A stretch of 64,000 bases of DNA, from NCBI RefSeq assembly GCF_000719095.1, contig NZ_JOEH01000007.1:1-64000 (forward strand), in the 5' to 3' direction. A program made the position numbers and the translations under genes. The notes beneath the pieces are model-generated. The model worked only from the letters and a program-made list of their open reading frames with translations, made no database searches and had not been told where the DNA came from. Positions within the stretch are counted from its first letter, which is position 1. Every line of letters starts with the position of its first letter. Positions 43,302 through 53,681 of this stretch are shown here, piece after piece. This DNA comes from Streptacidiphilus jeojiense (GTDB taxonomy: Bacteria; Actinomycetota; Actinomycetes; Streptomycetales; Streptomycetaceae).

Positions 43302-43346
43302 TTGACACTGCACACTTCGCGCGCCTAATGTGTACAGCGTTTACAT
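43302..43346 (+). promoter_or_regulatory. Exporter promoter with overlapping TetR-type operator
   Basis: TTGACA (43302-43307), an 18-base spacer and TAATGT (43326-43331) form a good promoter for the DHA2 gene. ATGTGTACAGCGTTTACAT (43328-43346), an imperfect palindrome, overlaps the -10 and is the likely site of the divergent TetR protein. Confidence 0.6.
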
Positions 43347-43403
43347 CCGGGGTCGCCACATGCACCCCTCATCTCGCGAGCACCCTGGAACAGGCCCTTG
43401 TCC

Positions 43404-44924
43404 ATGCAGACCGCAGTAGAAGCCGCCACCCGACCAGGAGTCCGCGACCGGTCATCGCTCCGCTGGTGGGTCCTCGCCGTCGTGGCGACGGCCCAGCTGA
43501 TGGTGGTCCTGGACACCACCATCGTGAACATCGCACTGCCGTCGGCCCAGAGCGACCTGGGCTTCTCCAACGGAGACAGGCAGTGGGTGGTCACCGCCTA
43601 CGCCCTCGCGTTCGGCAGCCTGCTGCTGCTCGGCGGCCGCATCTCCGACATGTTCGGCACCAAGGTCACCTTCCTGGTCGGGCTGGTCGGCTTCGCCGGG
43701 GCCTCCGCCCTCGGCGGCGCCGCAGGCAGCTTCGAGAGCCTGGTCGTCGCCCGCGCCCTGCAGGGCGTCTTCGGCGCACTGCTCGCCCCGGCCGCCCGAT
43801 CCGTCCTGACCACGACCTTCACCGACGGAAAGGACCGGGCCACCGCCTTCGGCGTGTTCGGCGCCGTCGCCGGCGCGGGCGGCGCCATCGGGCTGCTGCT
43901 CGGCGGACTGCTGACCGAGCACCTGAGCTGGCGCTGGACCATGTACGTCAACCTGGCCTTCGCCCTGCTCGCCTTCGTCGGCGGTGCGCTGCTGCTCAAG
44001 CGCTCCGGCCGGAACCGGGACGCCACCCTGGACGTGCCCGGCACCGCGCTGGTCTCCGCCGGCCTGTTCGGCATCGTCTACGGCCTGGCCAACGCCGAGT
44101 CGCACTCCTGGGGCTCCGCCGACACCTGGGGATTCCTGGTCGCCGGCACCGTGCTCCTGGCCGCGTTCGCCTGGTGGCAGGCCAGGGCCACCAACCCGCT
44201 GCTGCCGCTGCGCGTGCTGCTGGACCGCAACCGCGGAGCGTCCTACCTGGCCGTACTCGTCCTGGGCGCGGGCATGTTCGGCGTGTTCCTGTTCCTGACC
44301 TACTACCTGCAGCAGACCCTCGGCTACACGCCGGTCAGGACCGGCCTGGCGTTCCTGCCCATGGTCGGCGTCATGGTGATCATGTCAGTGCTGTCCACGA
44401 CCGTGCTGGTTCCGCGCCTAGGCCCGAAGCCGGTAGTGCCGCTGGGCATGGGCCTCGCCGCAGCCGGCCTGGTCTGGATGACCTCCCTGGGACTGCACAG
44501 CAGCTATGCCGGGCACATCATGCCGGCGCTGCTCGTCTCCGGGGTGGGCATCGGGCTGGCCACCCCGCCCGCGATGAGCCTGGCGACGTACGGGGTCGCG
44601 GCGCAGGACGCCGGAGTCGCGTCCGCCGCCGTCAACACCATGCAGCAGGTCGGCGGATCCATCGGCACCGCGCTGCTCAACACCCTGGCCACCACCACGG
44701 CCGTCCACTACCTCGTCGGCCGCAACCCCCGCGACCCCCTGACGCTCGCTCAGGCCGCCCTGCACGGCTACGCCACGACCTACTGGTGGTCCGCCGGCTT
44801 CTTCGCGCTCGGACTGCTCCTCAGCCTCCTGCTGTACCGCCGCGGCGCGACCGGCCCTGACCCCGTCACCGTCGCCGCGCCGGTCACGGAACCTGCGACG
44901 GACCTTGCGAAGGAGGGCAGCTGA
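43404..44924 (+). CDS. MFS drug exporter, DHA2 (14-helix) family
   Basis: A protein of 506 residues with about 14 helices. DHA2 signatures: LMVVLDTTIVNIALPSAQSD in the first helix, GGRISDMFGTK in the loop 2-3 motif, and the motif C-like GAVAGAGGAIGLLLGGLLTE. It should export toxic or antibiotic compounds with proton antiport. ATG 43404 is used; a TTG two codons earlier is possible. The oxidoreductase gene follows after one base, and the TetR gene is divergent. Confidence 0.94.
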   Translation: MQTAVEAATRPGVRDRSSLRWWVLAVVATAQLMVVLDTTIVNIALPSAQSDLGFSNGDRQWVVTAYALAFGSLLLLGGRISDMFGTKVTFLVGLVGFAGASALGGAAGSFESLVVARALQGVFGALLAPAARSVLTTTFTDGKDRATAFGVFGAVAGAGGAIGLLLGGLLTEHLSWRWTMYVNLAFALLAFVGGALLLKRSGRNRDATLDVPGTALVSAGLFGIVYGLANAESHSWGSADTWGFLVAGTVLLAAFAWWQARATNPLLPLRVLLDRNRGASYLAVLVLGAGMFGVFLFLTYYLQQTLGYTPVRTGLAFLPMVGVMVIMSVLSTTVLVPRLGPKPVVPLGMGLAAAGLVWMTSLGLHSSYAGHIMPALLVSGVGIGLATPPAMSLATYGVAAQDAGVASAAVNTMQQVGGSIGTALLNTLATTTAVHYLVGRNPRDPLTLAQAALHGYATTYWWSAGFFALGLLLSLLLYRRGATGPDPVTVAAPVTEPATDLAKEGS

Positions 44925-44925
44925 C

Positions 44926-45927
44926 ATGCGGGCGTTTGTGATGACCCGGTACGGGGACGCGAGCGCGATGGAGATGCGCGACGTCCCCGAACCGACGGCG
45001 GGCCGGGGCGAGGTGCTCATCCGGGTACGCGCCGCGGGACTGAACCCGATCGACTACAAGGTGCGCCAGGGAGCGATGCGGTTGGTGCACCGCCTCGACC
45101 TGCCCCAGGTCGCGGGAAGCGAGCTGTCCGGGGTGGTCGAGGCGGTCGGCGCCGGCGTCACCCGGTTCGCGGTCGGCGACCGGGTGTTCGCCCGGGTGGA
45201 CAAGAAGAAGCTCGGCGCCTTCGCCCCCTATGCCGTCGTCCACGAGACCCTGGTGGGGACGATGCCGCAGTCGCTGGACTTCGCCGACGCGGCCGGCCTG
45301 CCGCTGGCCGGGTTGACCGCGCTGCAGGCGTTGCGCGACGAGCTGGCCGTCACCGAGGGCGACCGGGTGTTCATCTCCGGCGGAGCCGGGGGCGTGGGCA
45401 CCCTCGCCATCCAACTGGCCGTCCGGATGGGGGCGCAGGTGGCCACCACCGCGTCACCGCGCGGCCAGGAACTGGTGCGCTCCCTCGGCGCCACGACGGT
45501 CATCGACTACCGGCAGCAGAGGTTCAGGGACGTGCTGAGCGACTACGACGGCGCGCTCGACCTGACCGGCGGGCGGGACCTGTCGGACAGCTTCGCCATC
45601 CTCAAGCGCGGAGCCCGCACCGTCTCCGTCGCCGGACTCCCCCAACCCGCCAACGCCCGCGCGGACTTCGACGCGGGCCCACTGGTGGCGGCCGCACTGT
45701 GGGCAGCCGGCGCCAGGATCCGCCACCGGGCCGGGCGGAGCGGAGTCGGCTACCGGTTCCTCTTCATGCATCCCAGCGGGGCCGACCTCGACCTGCTGGC
45801 CGGCCCGGTCGACCAAGGGGAGCTGCGGACGGTGACCGACCGGGTCTTCCCATTCGAGCGGATCGCCGATGCCTTCGCCCACCTCGAACAGGGCCACGCC
45901 AAGGGCAAGGTCGTGGTCCGGATGTGA
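44926..45927 (+). CDS. NADP-dependent oxidoreductase (zinc-independent MDR)
   Basis: A protein of 333 residues of the medium-chain reductase family. The N-terminal GroES-like part (AAGLNPIDYKVRQGA, then VAGSELSGVVEAVGAGV) lacks the zinc ligands, and the Rossmann part has GGAGGVGTLAIQLA. Such enzymes are quinone oxidoreductases or enone reductases. AGGAGG lies before the ATG, which follows the exporter stop by one base, so both are in one operon under the divergent TetR. Confidence 0.93.
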   Translation: MRAFVMTRYGDASAMEMRDVPEPTAGRGEVLIRVRAAGLNPIDYKVRQGAMRLVHRLDLPQVAGSELSGVVEAVGAGVTRFAVGDRVFARVDKKKLGAFAPYAVVHETLVGTMPQSLDFADAAGLPLAGLTALQALRDELAVTEGDRVFISGGAGGVGTLAIQLAVRMGAQVATTASPRGQELVRSLGATTVIDYRQQRFRDVLSDYDGALDLTGGRDLSDSFAILKRGARTVSVAGLPQPANARADFDAGPLVAAALWAAGARIRHRAGRSGVGYRFLFMHPSGADLDLLAGPVDQGELRTVTDRVFPFERIADAFAHLEQGHAKGKVVVRM

Positions 45928-45953
45928 GTGGAGCCGAGCGGCGGCCCTCGGGG

Positions 45954-47396
45954 CTATCTCCGTGGCCGGGAGCCGCACCAGGGACCGTGCAGGGCCGGAT
46001 GCGCGACCCGGTCCGGGCGGCGGTAGCCGTCCCGGTGCAGTGCGTGGGCGAGCTCGGCGCGTTCGAGGGCCGCGCGGTTGCGGCGCTCGCGCCGGGTGGG
46101 GTCAGGGCCGGGGTGCGTCGGTCGGCCCGTGTCGGTGGGGGCGTGGAGGACGATCAGGCCGGCGCCCAGCACCGTCGCTGCGGCCAGCGGCAGCCACAGT
46201 GCGGCCGCCGACACGCTGAGCGCGGCGGTGATGGTCAGCGGGGCCAGCGCCCGGCCGAGGCCCAGCGACAGCTGCCAGCGCGCGATGACGCGTCCGCGCA
46301 GATGGGGCGGGGCGGCGTCGATGACCAGCGCCGTGCCGACGCCGGTGTAGAGGATCTCACCCAGGGTGTAGGGGACGCAGACCAGCGCGACGGCCCCCGC
46401 ACCCGCGTTGCCGTGCCCGCTGCCGGCGAGGAGGAATCCCAGGTAGGAGGCCGCCAGTACCCATCCGGCCAGGGCGAAGACATGGCGTCGCGGCCGCCGC
46501 GACGACCACAGCACCACCGGGAGCTGGGCGAGGATGACCATGGCGGTGTTGCCGACGAAGACGCCGGAGGACCACGCGGGCGCCGCGTGCATCCGGGTGA
46601 CCAGCACCACCGGCAGGGCGACTTCGAGGATGTCGAAGCAGAACGCGAAGGGCAGGTTGGCCAGGTTCATCAGCGTCAGCCGACGGAGTACCGGACGGTC
46701 CAGGTCCCCGACACGGGTCGTCAGGGATAGTGAACGGGGCGCTGCGGCGGTGCCGGCGCTACCGGCCGTGCCGGCGATCCGGACGGTCGAGACCAGGGCC
46801 GCCGAGATCAGGTATCCGGCCGCGGTGCCGACGGCCAGCCAGCGCATGCCGACCCCGCCGGAGCTCACCGCGACGGTGGCCAGCAGGGCGCCCGCACCCG
46901 TGCCGGCGTTGCCGAGCGAGCGCAGTGCGGCCAGCACCGCGTCGCGCTCGTAGCCGACCGACAGGTCCCCGATGATCGCGGCCTGCCCGATCGGCGCGGC
47001 CTGGTTGCCGATCCCCTGGAGCAGGCAGCACCACAGGAATCCGTCCGCCCCGGGGACCAGCAGCAGCGCGAGCAGCCCCGACGCACGAAAGGTCAAGGTG
47101 GTGGCCATCAGCGCCCGGCGGGCTCCGCGGTCGACCCAGCGGCCGGCGAGCGGCACCAGGGCGATGCCGACCAGGAAGCCCACCGACAGTGCCAGGCCTG
47201 CTCGGCCCGCACTGATGCCGCTGATCGTGACCGCGTACAGGAGCAGGAACGGTCGGATCAACCCGCCGCCCAGGGAGGAGACCAGCGCCGCGCAGGCGTA
47301 ACGGCCCCCGCCCAGGCCGCGCAGCAGCTGGGGAGTGGTGAGTCTGGTCGGCGGCGGTGGCGGTGGAGCGGTGGCTGTACCGGCAGTGGTGGGCAT
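45954..47396 (-). CDS. MFS transporter
   Basis: A protein of 480 residues with about 12 helices between residues 30 and 420 and a long basic cytoplasmic tail (DPTRRERRNRAALERAELAH). Loop motif LVPLAGRWVDRGARRALM matches MFS motif A (GxxxDRxGRR-like). This is the drug-efflux or metabolite-export type; the substrate is not evident. It is divergent from the DUF5937-like ArsR regulator gene over a 35-base perfect palindrome, which makes that protein its likely repressor. Confidence 0.9.
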   Translation of the reverse strand: MPTTAGTATAPPPPPPTRLTTPQLLRGLGGGRYACAALVSSLGGGLIRPFLLLYAVTISGISAGRAGLALSVGFLVGIALVPLAGRWVDRGARRALMATTLTFRASGLLALLLVPGADGFLWCCLLQGIGNQAAPIGQAAIIGDLSVGYERDAVLAALRSLGNAGTGAGALLATVAVSSGGVGMRWLAVGTAAGYLISAALVSTVRIAGTAGSAGTAAAPRSLSLTTRVGDLDRPVLRRLTLMNLANLPFAFCFDILEVALPVVLVTRMHAAPAWSSGVFVGNTAMVILAQLPVVLWSSRRPRRHVFALAGWVLAASYLGFLLAGSGHGNAGAGAVALVCVPYTLGEILYTGVGTALVIDAAPPHLRGRVIARWQLSLGLGRALAPLTITAALSVSAAALWLPLAAATVLGAGLIVLHAPTDTGRPTHPGPDPTRRERRNRAALERAELAHALHRDGYRRPDRVAHPALHGPWCGSRPRR

Positions 47397-47428
47397 GCAG
47401 CCACGATCGGTGCGGGACCGAGTTTCCC

Positions 47429-47463
47429 CCGCGTGGATTGACGATGGTCGTCAATCCACGCGG
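47429..47463. promoter_or_regulatory. Long perfect palindrome, probable operator
   Basis: Arms 47429-47444 (CCGCGTGGATTGACGA) and 47448-47463 are exact reverse complements around TGG. It lies 32 bases from the MFS ATG and 32 bases from the regulator ATG, symmetrically between the divergent genes. Confidence 0.8.
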
Positions 47464-47495
47464 TCGTGGTCCCGGGCAGGTACGAGGATGGCGTC

Positions 47496-48584
47496 ATGAG
47501 CGTCAGCATCGATGTGTCCGACCTGGCCGCGGACGGGTACCTGTTCGCGCCCTCCCCCTTGGCCGAGCTGGGGTCGGCCCTGCACCTGCTCGTGGAGCCA
47601 GCCCACCACGCCCAACAGGCGGGCTGGATCACCGCGTCCGCCACCCAGATCGACCCGGACCTGATGGACCGCGTCATCACCGCCGACTACCTTTGGCGCA
47701 CCTCGCGATCGGACATGCTGCTGCCCGCCCGGCCCAAGCAGACCCTGGTCGAGGAACTCGACGTCCTCGACGAGCTGGACGACGAGACCTGGGTGCACAC
47801 CGCTCTGATGACCAGCAGCTGCGGTGTCGTGCCGCTGCGCGAGGACCTCGGATCACCGCTCACCGACGACACCGCCCGCCGCATCGCCCGCGAGCGGGCG
47901 GCCGCCCGCGGGAGCAGGCAGCTCGACTTCGTCGACTACGTCCTCACCGATCCGCCGACCGCCAGGAGCTGGCTGCGGCGCCTGCTCGAGGACTGCGCGA
48001 CCGGGTTCTTCAACACCGCGTGGCGCACGGTGGCCGGGCGGCTGGGCGTCGACGCCCGTCACAAGCGCGACCTACTGGCCAGGCACGGACTGCAGCGCAC
48101 CCTCGCCGCGATCTCCCCCGCGGTCACACTGTCGGCGTCCGGCGGACACATCGTCGTCGACAAACTGCAGGACCGCACCACCAGCTCCGCCGGGACCGGG
48201 CTGACGTTCATGCCCAGCGCCTTCTCCCACCCGCACCTGCTCGTGGTCCACGCGCCCGGCCGGCAACCGGTGATCAACTACCCGATGCTCACCACTCCCA
48301 GCGAACCCTCGCTGTCCGTGGCGACCGTCCAGGACCGGCTGCACGCCCTGGACCACCCGGTCCGGCTGCGCCTGCTGCGCAGCATCGCCCGCGGACCGCA
48401 GACCACCGCCCAGCTCGCCGACGTCTGGCTGCTCACCCCGCCCGAGGTCTCGCGCCACCTCGCCATCCTGAAGAAGGCGGGCGTCATCACCTCCACCCGG
48501 ACCGGCCGCTACGTCAGCTACGAACTCGACCTGCCCGCCAACGCACGCCTGGGCACCGACCTGATCCAGGCCCTCCTCCGCTGA
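47496..48584 (+). CDS. DUF5937-like winged-helix (ArsR-type) transcriptional regulator
   Basis: A protein of 362 residues. The first 240 residues are a DUF5937-type region (APSPLAELGSALHLLVEPAH at the start is typical). The C-terminus is an ArsR-like HTH: RLHALDHPVRLRLLRSIARG, then LADVWLLTPPEVSRHLAILK and SYELDL. ATG 47496 is used; a longer frame starts at 47466 just after the palindrome. It is divergent from the MFS gene and probably represses it. Confidence 0.9.
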   Translation: MSVSIDVSDLAADGYLFAPSPLAELGSALHLLVEPAHHAQQAGWITASATQIDPDLMDRVITADYLWRTSRSDMLLPARPKQTLVEELDVLDELDDETWVHTALMTSSCGVVPLREDLGSPLTDDTARRIARERAAARGSRQLDFVDYVLTDPPTARSWLRRLLEDCATGFFNTAWRTVAGRLGVDARHKRDLLARHGLQRTLAAISPAVTLSASGGHIVVDKLQDRTTSSAGTGLTFMPSAFSHPHLLVVHAPGRQPVINYPMLTTPSEPSLSVATVQDRLHALDHPVRLRLLRSIARGPQTTAQLADVWLLTPPEVSRHLAILKKAGVITSTRTGRYVSYELDLPANARLGTDLIQALLR

Positions 48585-48838
48585 ACACCGTCCTCAGCCA
48601 CCCGAGCCGATCTCAGACACCGGGTGCCGCAGGCACCTCACCGGTTCCAGCGGCGTCCCGCCGTGTCGGCATCGGGTTGCGCGTCCCCGCAGGTCGTGGC
48701 GGTGTCGTCCCGGGAATCCGTCATCCGGTGGGCGGCTCTTGCTCCTGGGCGCCGTCCCGAACAGGATCGGCGTGCTCCGGGCCGAATCAGGATCGGGCCC
48801 GGCACCCGGAACACCCCTTGTCCCAGGAGGAGATGCAC

Positions 48839-49267
48839 ATGAGGAAGCCCCAGCGACTCGTGACCGGCGTGGCGGCTCTCGCACTGATCGGGGGCGCGAC
48901 GGCGGTTGCCGCGGTCCCGGCCCAGGCTGCGACGTCGGCTGCGGTCGGCTGTCAGTTCCCGACCGGCACCACGGGCACGACGGGCACCAACGCGCACGGT
49001 CTCCCGGAGTTCTCCGGTGGCTCGACCTTCACCAAGCCGAGCACGTCCAGCACCACCTGCCACGACCTGAACGTGTGGAAGGGCAAGTCGGGCGTCAGCT
49101 ACGAGGGCTGGCTCTACTACGGCAACGGCAACTGGGGCGCGTGCACCGCCGGGTACGTCAAGTACACCGGTAGCCCCATCGTCCTGTGCACCGACGTGCT
49201 GGCCGGCACCGTCATGGGTGTGACCTCCAGCAGCGGTGCGGGCCAGAGCATCACCATCGAGGACTGA
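48839..49267 (+). CDS. Small secreted protein of unknown function
   Basis: A protein of 142 residues with a Sec signal peptide (MRKPQRLVTGVAALALIGGA, cleavage near AQA at about 30). The mature part is rich in Thr, Gly and Ser, with four cysteines (VGCQFP, TTCHDL, GACTAG, VLCTDV) probably forming two disulfides. ATG 48839 is preferred over the ATG six bases upstream because GGAGG (48826-48830) is then correctly spaced. No family recognised. A terminator follows. Confidence 0.75.
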   Translation: MRKPQRLVTGVAALALIGGATAVAAVPAQAATSAAVGCQFPTGTTGTTGTNAHGLPEFSGGSTFTKPSTSSTTCHDLNVWKGKSGVSYEGWLYYGNGNWGACTAGYVKYTGSPIVLCTDVLAGTVMGVTSSSGAGQSITIED

Positions 49268-49289
49268 CCTGGTCCGACGGGCCGCTCCG

Positions 49290-49317
49290 GCTCCGGCAGG
49301 CGGCGGCCTGCCGGAGC
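49290..49317 (+). terminator. Hairpin terminator after secreted-protein gene
   Basis: Perfect 12-bp arms GCTCCGGCAGGC and GCCTGCCGGAGC with a GGCG loop, 23 bases after the stop. Confidence 0.75.
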
Positions 49318-49339
49318 GCGGACTTAATCGGAGCCGGGT

Positions 49340-50083
49340 TCAGGACGGGGCCAGGACGCAGAACTCGTGGCCGTCCGGGTCGGCCAGGCACTTCCACCGC
49401 ACGTCGCCCTGGCCGAGGTCGATGTCGACGGCGCCCAGGGCCCGCAGCCGGGCCACCTCCGCCTCCTGGTCGTCACCGGGATAGGGAAGCAGGTCGAGGT
49501 GGACCCGGTCCGGCACGGCCTTCCCGCCGGGGACGCGCAGGAACTCCAGATAGGGGCCGACACCCTTGGCGCAGCGGAACACCGCCTCGTCGTCCGTCAC
49601 CCCGTGCGGGGTCCAGTCCGTCGCCTGGCCCCAGAACCGGGCCATCGCCCGCGGATCCACGCAGTCGACCACCACCGCGGCGATCGGTCCGGTGTCCCGG
49701 TAGACGTCCCGCGGCTCCAGTACGCAGAACTCGTTGCCCTCCGGGTCCGCGAGCACCGTCCACGGCACCACGCCCTGGCCCACCTGGGCGGGCGTCGCGC
49801 CGAGATCCCTGAGGCGCGCGACCAGCTCGGCGTGGTGCGCCGCGGAGCTGGTGGCGAGGTCCAGGTGCACCCGGTTCTTGGTCGAGGTCTTGGGTTCCGG
49901 GACGGTGACGACGTCGACGCAGAGCGCGACCGGATCCGGCCAGACGAACCCGCCGAGCGGTTCGACGTTCGTCACGCCGGGTCCCTCGCTGGAGACGCCC
50001 CAGCCGAGGGCCTCGGCCCAGAACCGGCCGACCGCCGCATCATCAAGAGCCTTGATGTTCACCTGAACGGGTCGAAGTGCCAT
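49340..50083 (-). CDS. Two-module VOC family protein
   Basis: A protein of 247 residues made of two VOC units, about 1-115 and 125-247. The parallels are visible: VLADPEGNEFCVLEP and LADPDGHEFCVLAPS end the two units, and NRVHLDLATSS and DRVHLDLLPYP mark the middle strand. It is a glyoxalase-like protein, possibly resistance-related. ATG 50083 (MALRPVQVNIKALD) is chosen. Confidence 0.9.
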   Translation of the reverse strand: MALRPVQVNIKALDDAAVGRFWAEALGWGVSSEGPGVTNVEPLGGFVWPDPVALCVDVVTVPEPKTSTKNRVHLDLATSSAAHHAELVARLRDLGATPAQVGQGVVPWTVLADPEGNEFCVLEPRDVYRDTGPIAAVVVDCVDPRAMARFWGQATDWTPHGVTDDEAVFRCAKGVGPYLEFLRVPGGKAVPDRVHLDLLPYPGDDQEAEVARLRALGAVDIDLGQGDVRWKCLADPDGHEFCVLAPS

Positions 50084-50115
50084 AGCCACGACCCTATGCA
50101 CTGGCTGAGCAGTGA

Positions 50116-51114
50116 TCAACTACCAGCCGCTGAGCCGATGTCGACGACGATCTTGGCGTGGGCCGAGCCGTCCTCGACGGCCGCGTGGGCCTGGGCGACC
50201 GTGTCCAGGTCGTAGCGGCGGGGGTCGAGCAGCGGCTTGAGCAGGCCCGCGTCGGCCAGGGCGGCCGCCTCGCGCAGGATCTCGCCGTGGTGGTCGCGGC
50301 CGTTTCCGGTGAGCATGGGCAGCAGCGTGAAGACCCCGGAGTAGGTGGCGCCGCGGAAGGAGAGCGGGGCCAGGCTGTGGCTGCCCCAGCCCAGGGCGCT
50401 CAGCACATGGCCGGTGTAGGTGCGCACCGCGGCGAAGGAGTTGTCCAGGACGGTGCCCCCGACGGTGTCGAAGACGATGTCGAAGCCTTCGCCGCCGGTG
50501 TGGGCGGCGACGTACTCCTGCACCTCGGTGCCGGCGTAGTCGATCGCGGTGGCGCCGAGCTGCCGGACGGTCTCGGCGTCGGCGGCCGAGGCGGTGGCGA
50601 AGACCTCGGCGCCGCGGGCGCGGGCGATCTGGACCGCGACGTGGCCGATGCCGCCGGCACCGCCGTGCACCAGAACCTTCTGGCCGGCACCGACCCGGGC
50701 CCGGTCCACCAGGCCCTCCCATGCGGTGACCACCGACAGCGGCAGCGCCGCGGCCTGACGCATGGTCAGCGAGGCGGGCTTGTGGGCGAGCAGCCGGGCG
50801 TCGGCGGCGGCATACTCGGCCAGTGATCCCTGCAGGCCCCCGACACCGCCGCTGAGCCCGTACACCTCGTCGCCGACGGCGAAGCCGGCCACCTGCGGCC
50901 CGACCTCGACGACGGTGCCGGCCAGGTCCAGGCCCAGCACCGCGGGCAGGACGGCACGTGCGTGCGCGGCCAGACCGGCACGGATCTTGGTGTCCAGGGG
51001 GTTCACACCGCTGGCGGCGATCCTGACCAGGACCTCGCCCGGGCCGGGCGCCGGTCGAGGGATGTCGGCAAGTTCCAGCGGGGTGGCGAACTGTTTGAGC
51101 ACGGCTGCGCGCAT
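50116..51114 (-). CDS. NADPH:quinone reductase-like zinc-independent oxidoreductase
   Basis: A protein of 332 residues of the medium-chain reductase family. GroES-like part AASGVNPLDTKIRAGL and VLGLDLAGTVVEVGPQV; Rossmann motif VHGGAGGIGHVAVQIA. Zinc ligands are absent. ATG 51114 is used although a GTG two codons earlier is possible; the ribosome site is weak (GAAAG). It is on the same strand as the YciI-like and SnoaL-like genes upstream and may share their control. Confidence 0.93.
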   Translation of the reverse strand: MRAAVLKQFATPLELADIPRPAPGPGEVLVRIAASGVNPLDTKIRAGLAAHARAVLPAVLGLDLAGTVVEVGPQVAGFAVGDEVYGLSGGVGGLQGSLAEYAAADARLLAHKPASLTMRQAAALPLSVVTAWEGLVDRARVGAGQKVLVHGGAGGIGHVAVQIARARGAEVFATASAADAETVRQLGATAIDYAGTEVQEYVAAHTGGEGFDIVFDTVGGTVLDNSFAAVRTYTGHVLSALGWGSHSLAPLSFRGATYSGVFTLLPMLTGNGRDHHGEILREAAALADAGLLKPLLDPRRYDLDTVAQAHAAVEDGSAHAKIVVDIGSAAGS

Positions 51115-51250
51115 GGTCACTGTCTTTCGGTGGGTCCGGGGGTGGTGGCCGCCGTCCTGAAGCAACGGCTGACCACCACATCGTCCCTATCGGGTGGGGT
51201 CGGGGCGGTACGGTCCGGGCGCGTGTCGGCGAGATCCCGGTCGGGTCGGA

Positions 51251-51541
51251 TCAGGGCTGCAGCAGCCACTGGGCCTCTGCGCTGGCACGCGAGGGTCGCC
51301 AGTCGATGACCGTGTGGGTGGCCACCTTGCCGATGCCGAACGGGTCCAGGGCCAGGATCCGGCCCAGTTCCTCGCGGTCGGCGGCCCGGGCCAGGATGAG
51401 GCCGCCAGTCCTGGGGTCCTGGCGGCCCGAGGCGACGAAGTGCCCGGCCGCGTAGTTCTGCTCCAGCCAGGCGTTGTGTGCCTCCAGATGGCGGTCGATC
51501 TCTTCGAGCGGCGCGGTGTAGTCAAGGATGACGACGAACAT
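51251..51541 (-). CDS. YciI-like protein
   Basis: A protein of 96 residues: MFVVILDYTAPLEEIDRHLE, then HNAWLEQNYAAGHFVASGRQ and DPRTGGLILARAADREELG. This is the YciI/YCII fold (ferredoxin-like, dimeric, with conserved His and Asp) whose reaction is not settled; some members act as dehydrochlorinases. ATG 51541 is used over an upstream TTG. Confidence 0.9.
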   Translation of the reverse strand: MFVVILDYTAPLEEIDRHLEAHNAWLEQNYAAGHFVASGRQDPRTGGLILARAADREELGRILALDPFGIGKVATHTVIDWRPSRASAEAQWLLQP

Positions 51542-51600
51542 GGTGTGCACTGCCAATCTTCGGACGGAGCGGTCAGGGACGGACGGACGGGCGAGGCGGA

Positions 51601-52017
51601 TCAGGCGGGTCGGGCGGGCTGGACCCGGGCCCAGAGATCGTTGAACTCAACGCTGTCGAAGAACGCGACGGCACTGACGATCCGGTGCTCACGCATGGTC
51701 AGGAACCACGCGTAGGTATTGTCGTAGCGCGAGCCGTCCCGCACCGTGGCGCTCGCGTCGAACAGCGCGACCACAGTGTCCCCGTCGGCGTACAGCGCGC
51801 GCACGGACGGCACCAGCGGGGTGCTCATCCGGGCGTTGAACGGACGGATGACGGTGTCGAGGAACACCTCGCGCGTGGGGTAGGTACCGGAGGCGACGCT
51901 GTTGCCGACGATGGTCCAGTCGGCGTCCTCGGCCAGGAGGTCGAACACTCCCCCGGTGCCGGCGGCCCAGGCTTCGAACGCGTCCGCGACCAACTGCCTG
52001 TTGGACTCTTCGGACAT
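51601..52017 (-). CDS. SnoaL-like (NTF2-fold) protein
   Basis: A protein of 138 residues. VADAFEAWAAGTGGVFDLLA then DADWTIVGNSVASGTY and the C-terminal YAWFLTMREHRIVSAVAFFD follow the SnoaL-like cone fold (ketosteroid isomerase type). ATG 52017 has GAGGAAC upstream. It heads the minus-strand group with the YciI-like and quinone reductase genes and is divergent from the tautomerase-like gene. Confidence 0.9.
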   Translation of the reverse strand: MSEESNRQLVADAFEAWAAGTGGVFDLLAEDADWTIVGNSVASGTYPTREVFLDTVIRPFNARMSTPLVPSVRALYADGDTVVALFDASATVRDGSRYDNTYAWFLTMREHRIVSAVAFFDSVEFNDLWARVQPARPA

Positions 52018-52248
52018 GGTGTTCCTCGTTTCATCGGTGAGGGGTTCGGCGGCTGCGCCGTCCCTGTCCATGGTCGCCGCCGCCCCCGGACCGGGCATGA
52101 GTCATCCGACCCGGCTTCGACGCCGGTGCCGCAGAGGGACCGCAAAGGTCAGGTCGGATGACTGGTGCGGCGTGCGGGCCCCCGGGATGAGGATTCAGTT
52201 GTCCCCGCCGCTCGGCGGGACATCGCATCCCGATCCAAGGAGCACCCC

Positions 52249-53494
<1,246 letters not shown>

Positions 53495-53506
53495 CCTGCC
53501 CGATAA

Positions 53507-53522
53507 TCGAACTGGTGTTCTT
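53507..53522. promoter_or_regulatory. LexA-like (SOS) box
   Basis: TCGAAC-TGGT-GTTCTT matches the actinobacterial LexA consensus TCGAAC-4-GTTCGA at 10 of 12 positions. It lies 13 bases after the hydrolase stop and about 160 bases before the LuxR-family gene, with a hairpin in between, so no target is clear. Confidence 0.3.
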
Positions 53523-53532
53523 ATCATGGAGT

Positions 53533-53556
53533 CGCTGCGGCCCCGGGGCCGCAGCG
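53533..53556 (+). terminator. Palindromic hairpin after hydrolase gene
   Basis: A perfect 24-base palindrome (CGCTGCGGCC-CCGG-GGCCGCAGCG) 39 bases after the stop, able to form a 10-bp stem. Confidence 0.6.
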
Positions 53557-53681
53557 GTTACCGGGCAGTGCACTGCGGCGTCGAATAGAGTCGAGAACCT
53601 CACGAAGCCTGGGACCGCAGTTCAATTCCACACTCCTTGAGGTGACCGCACCCTCTATGCCGCTGGAGAGAAGCACCTCCC

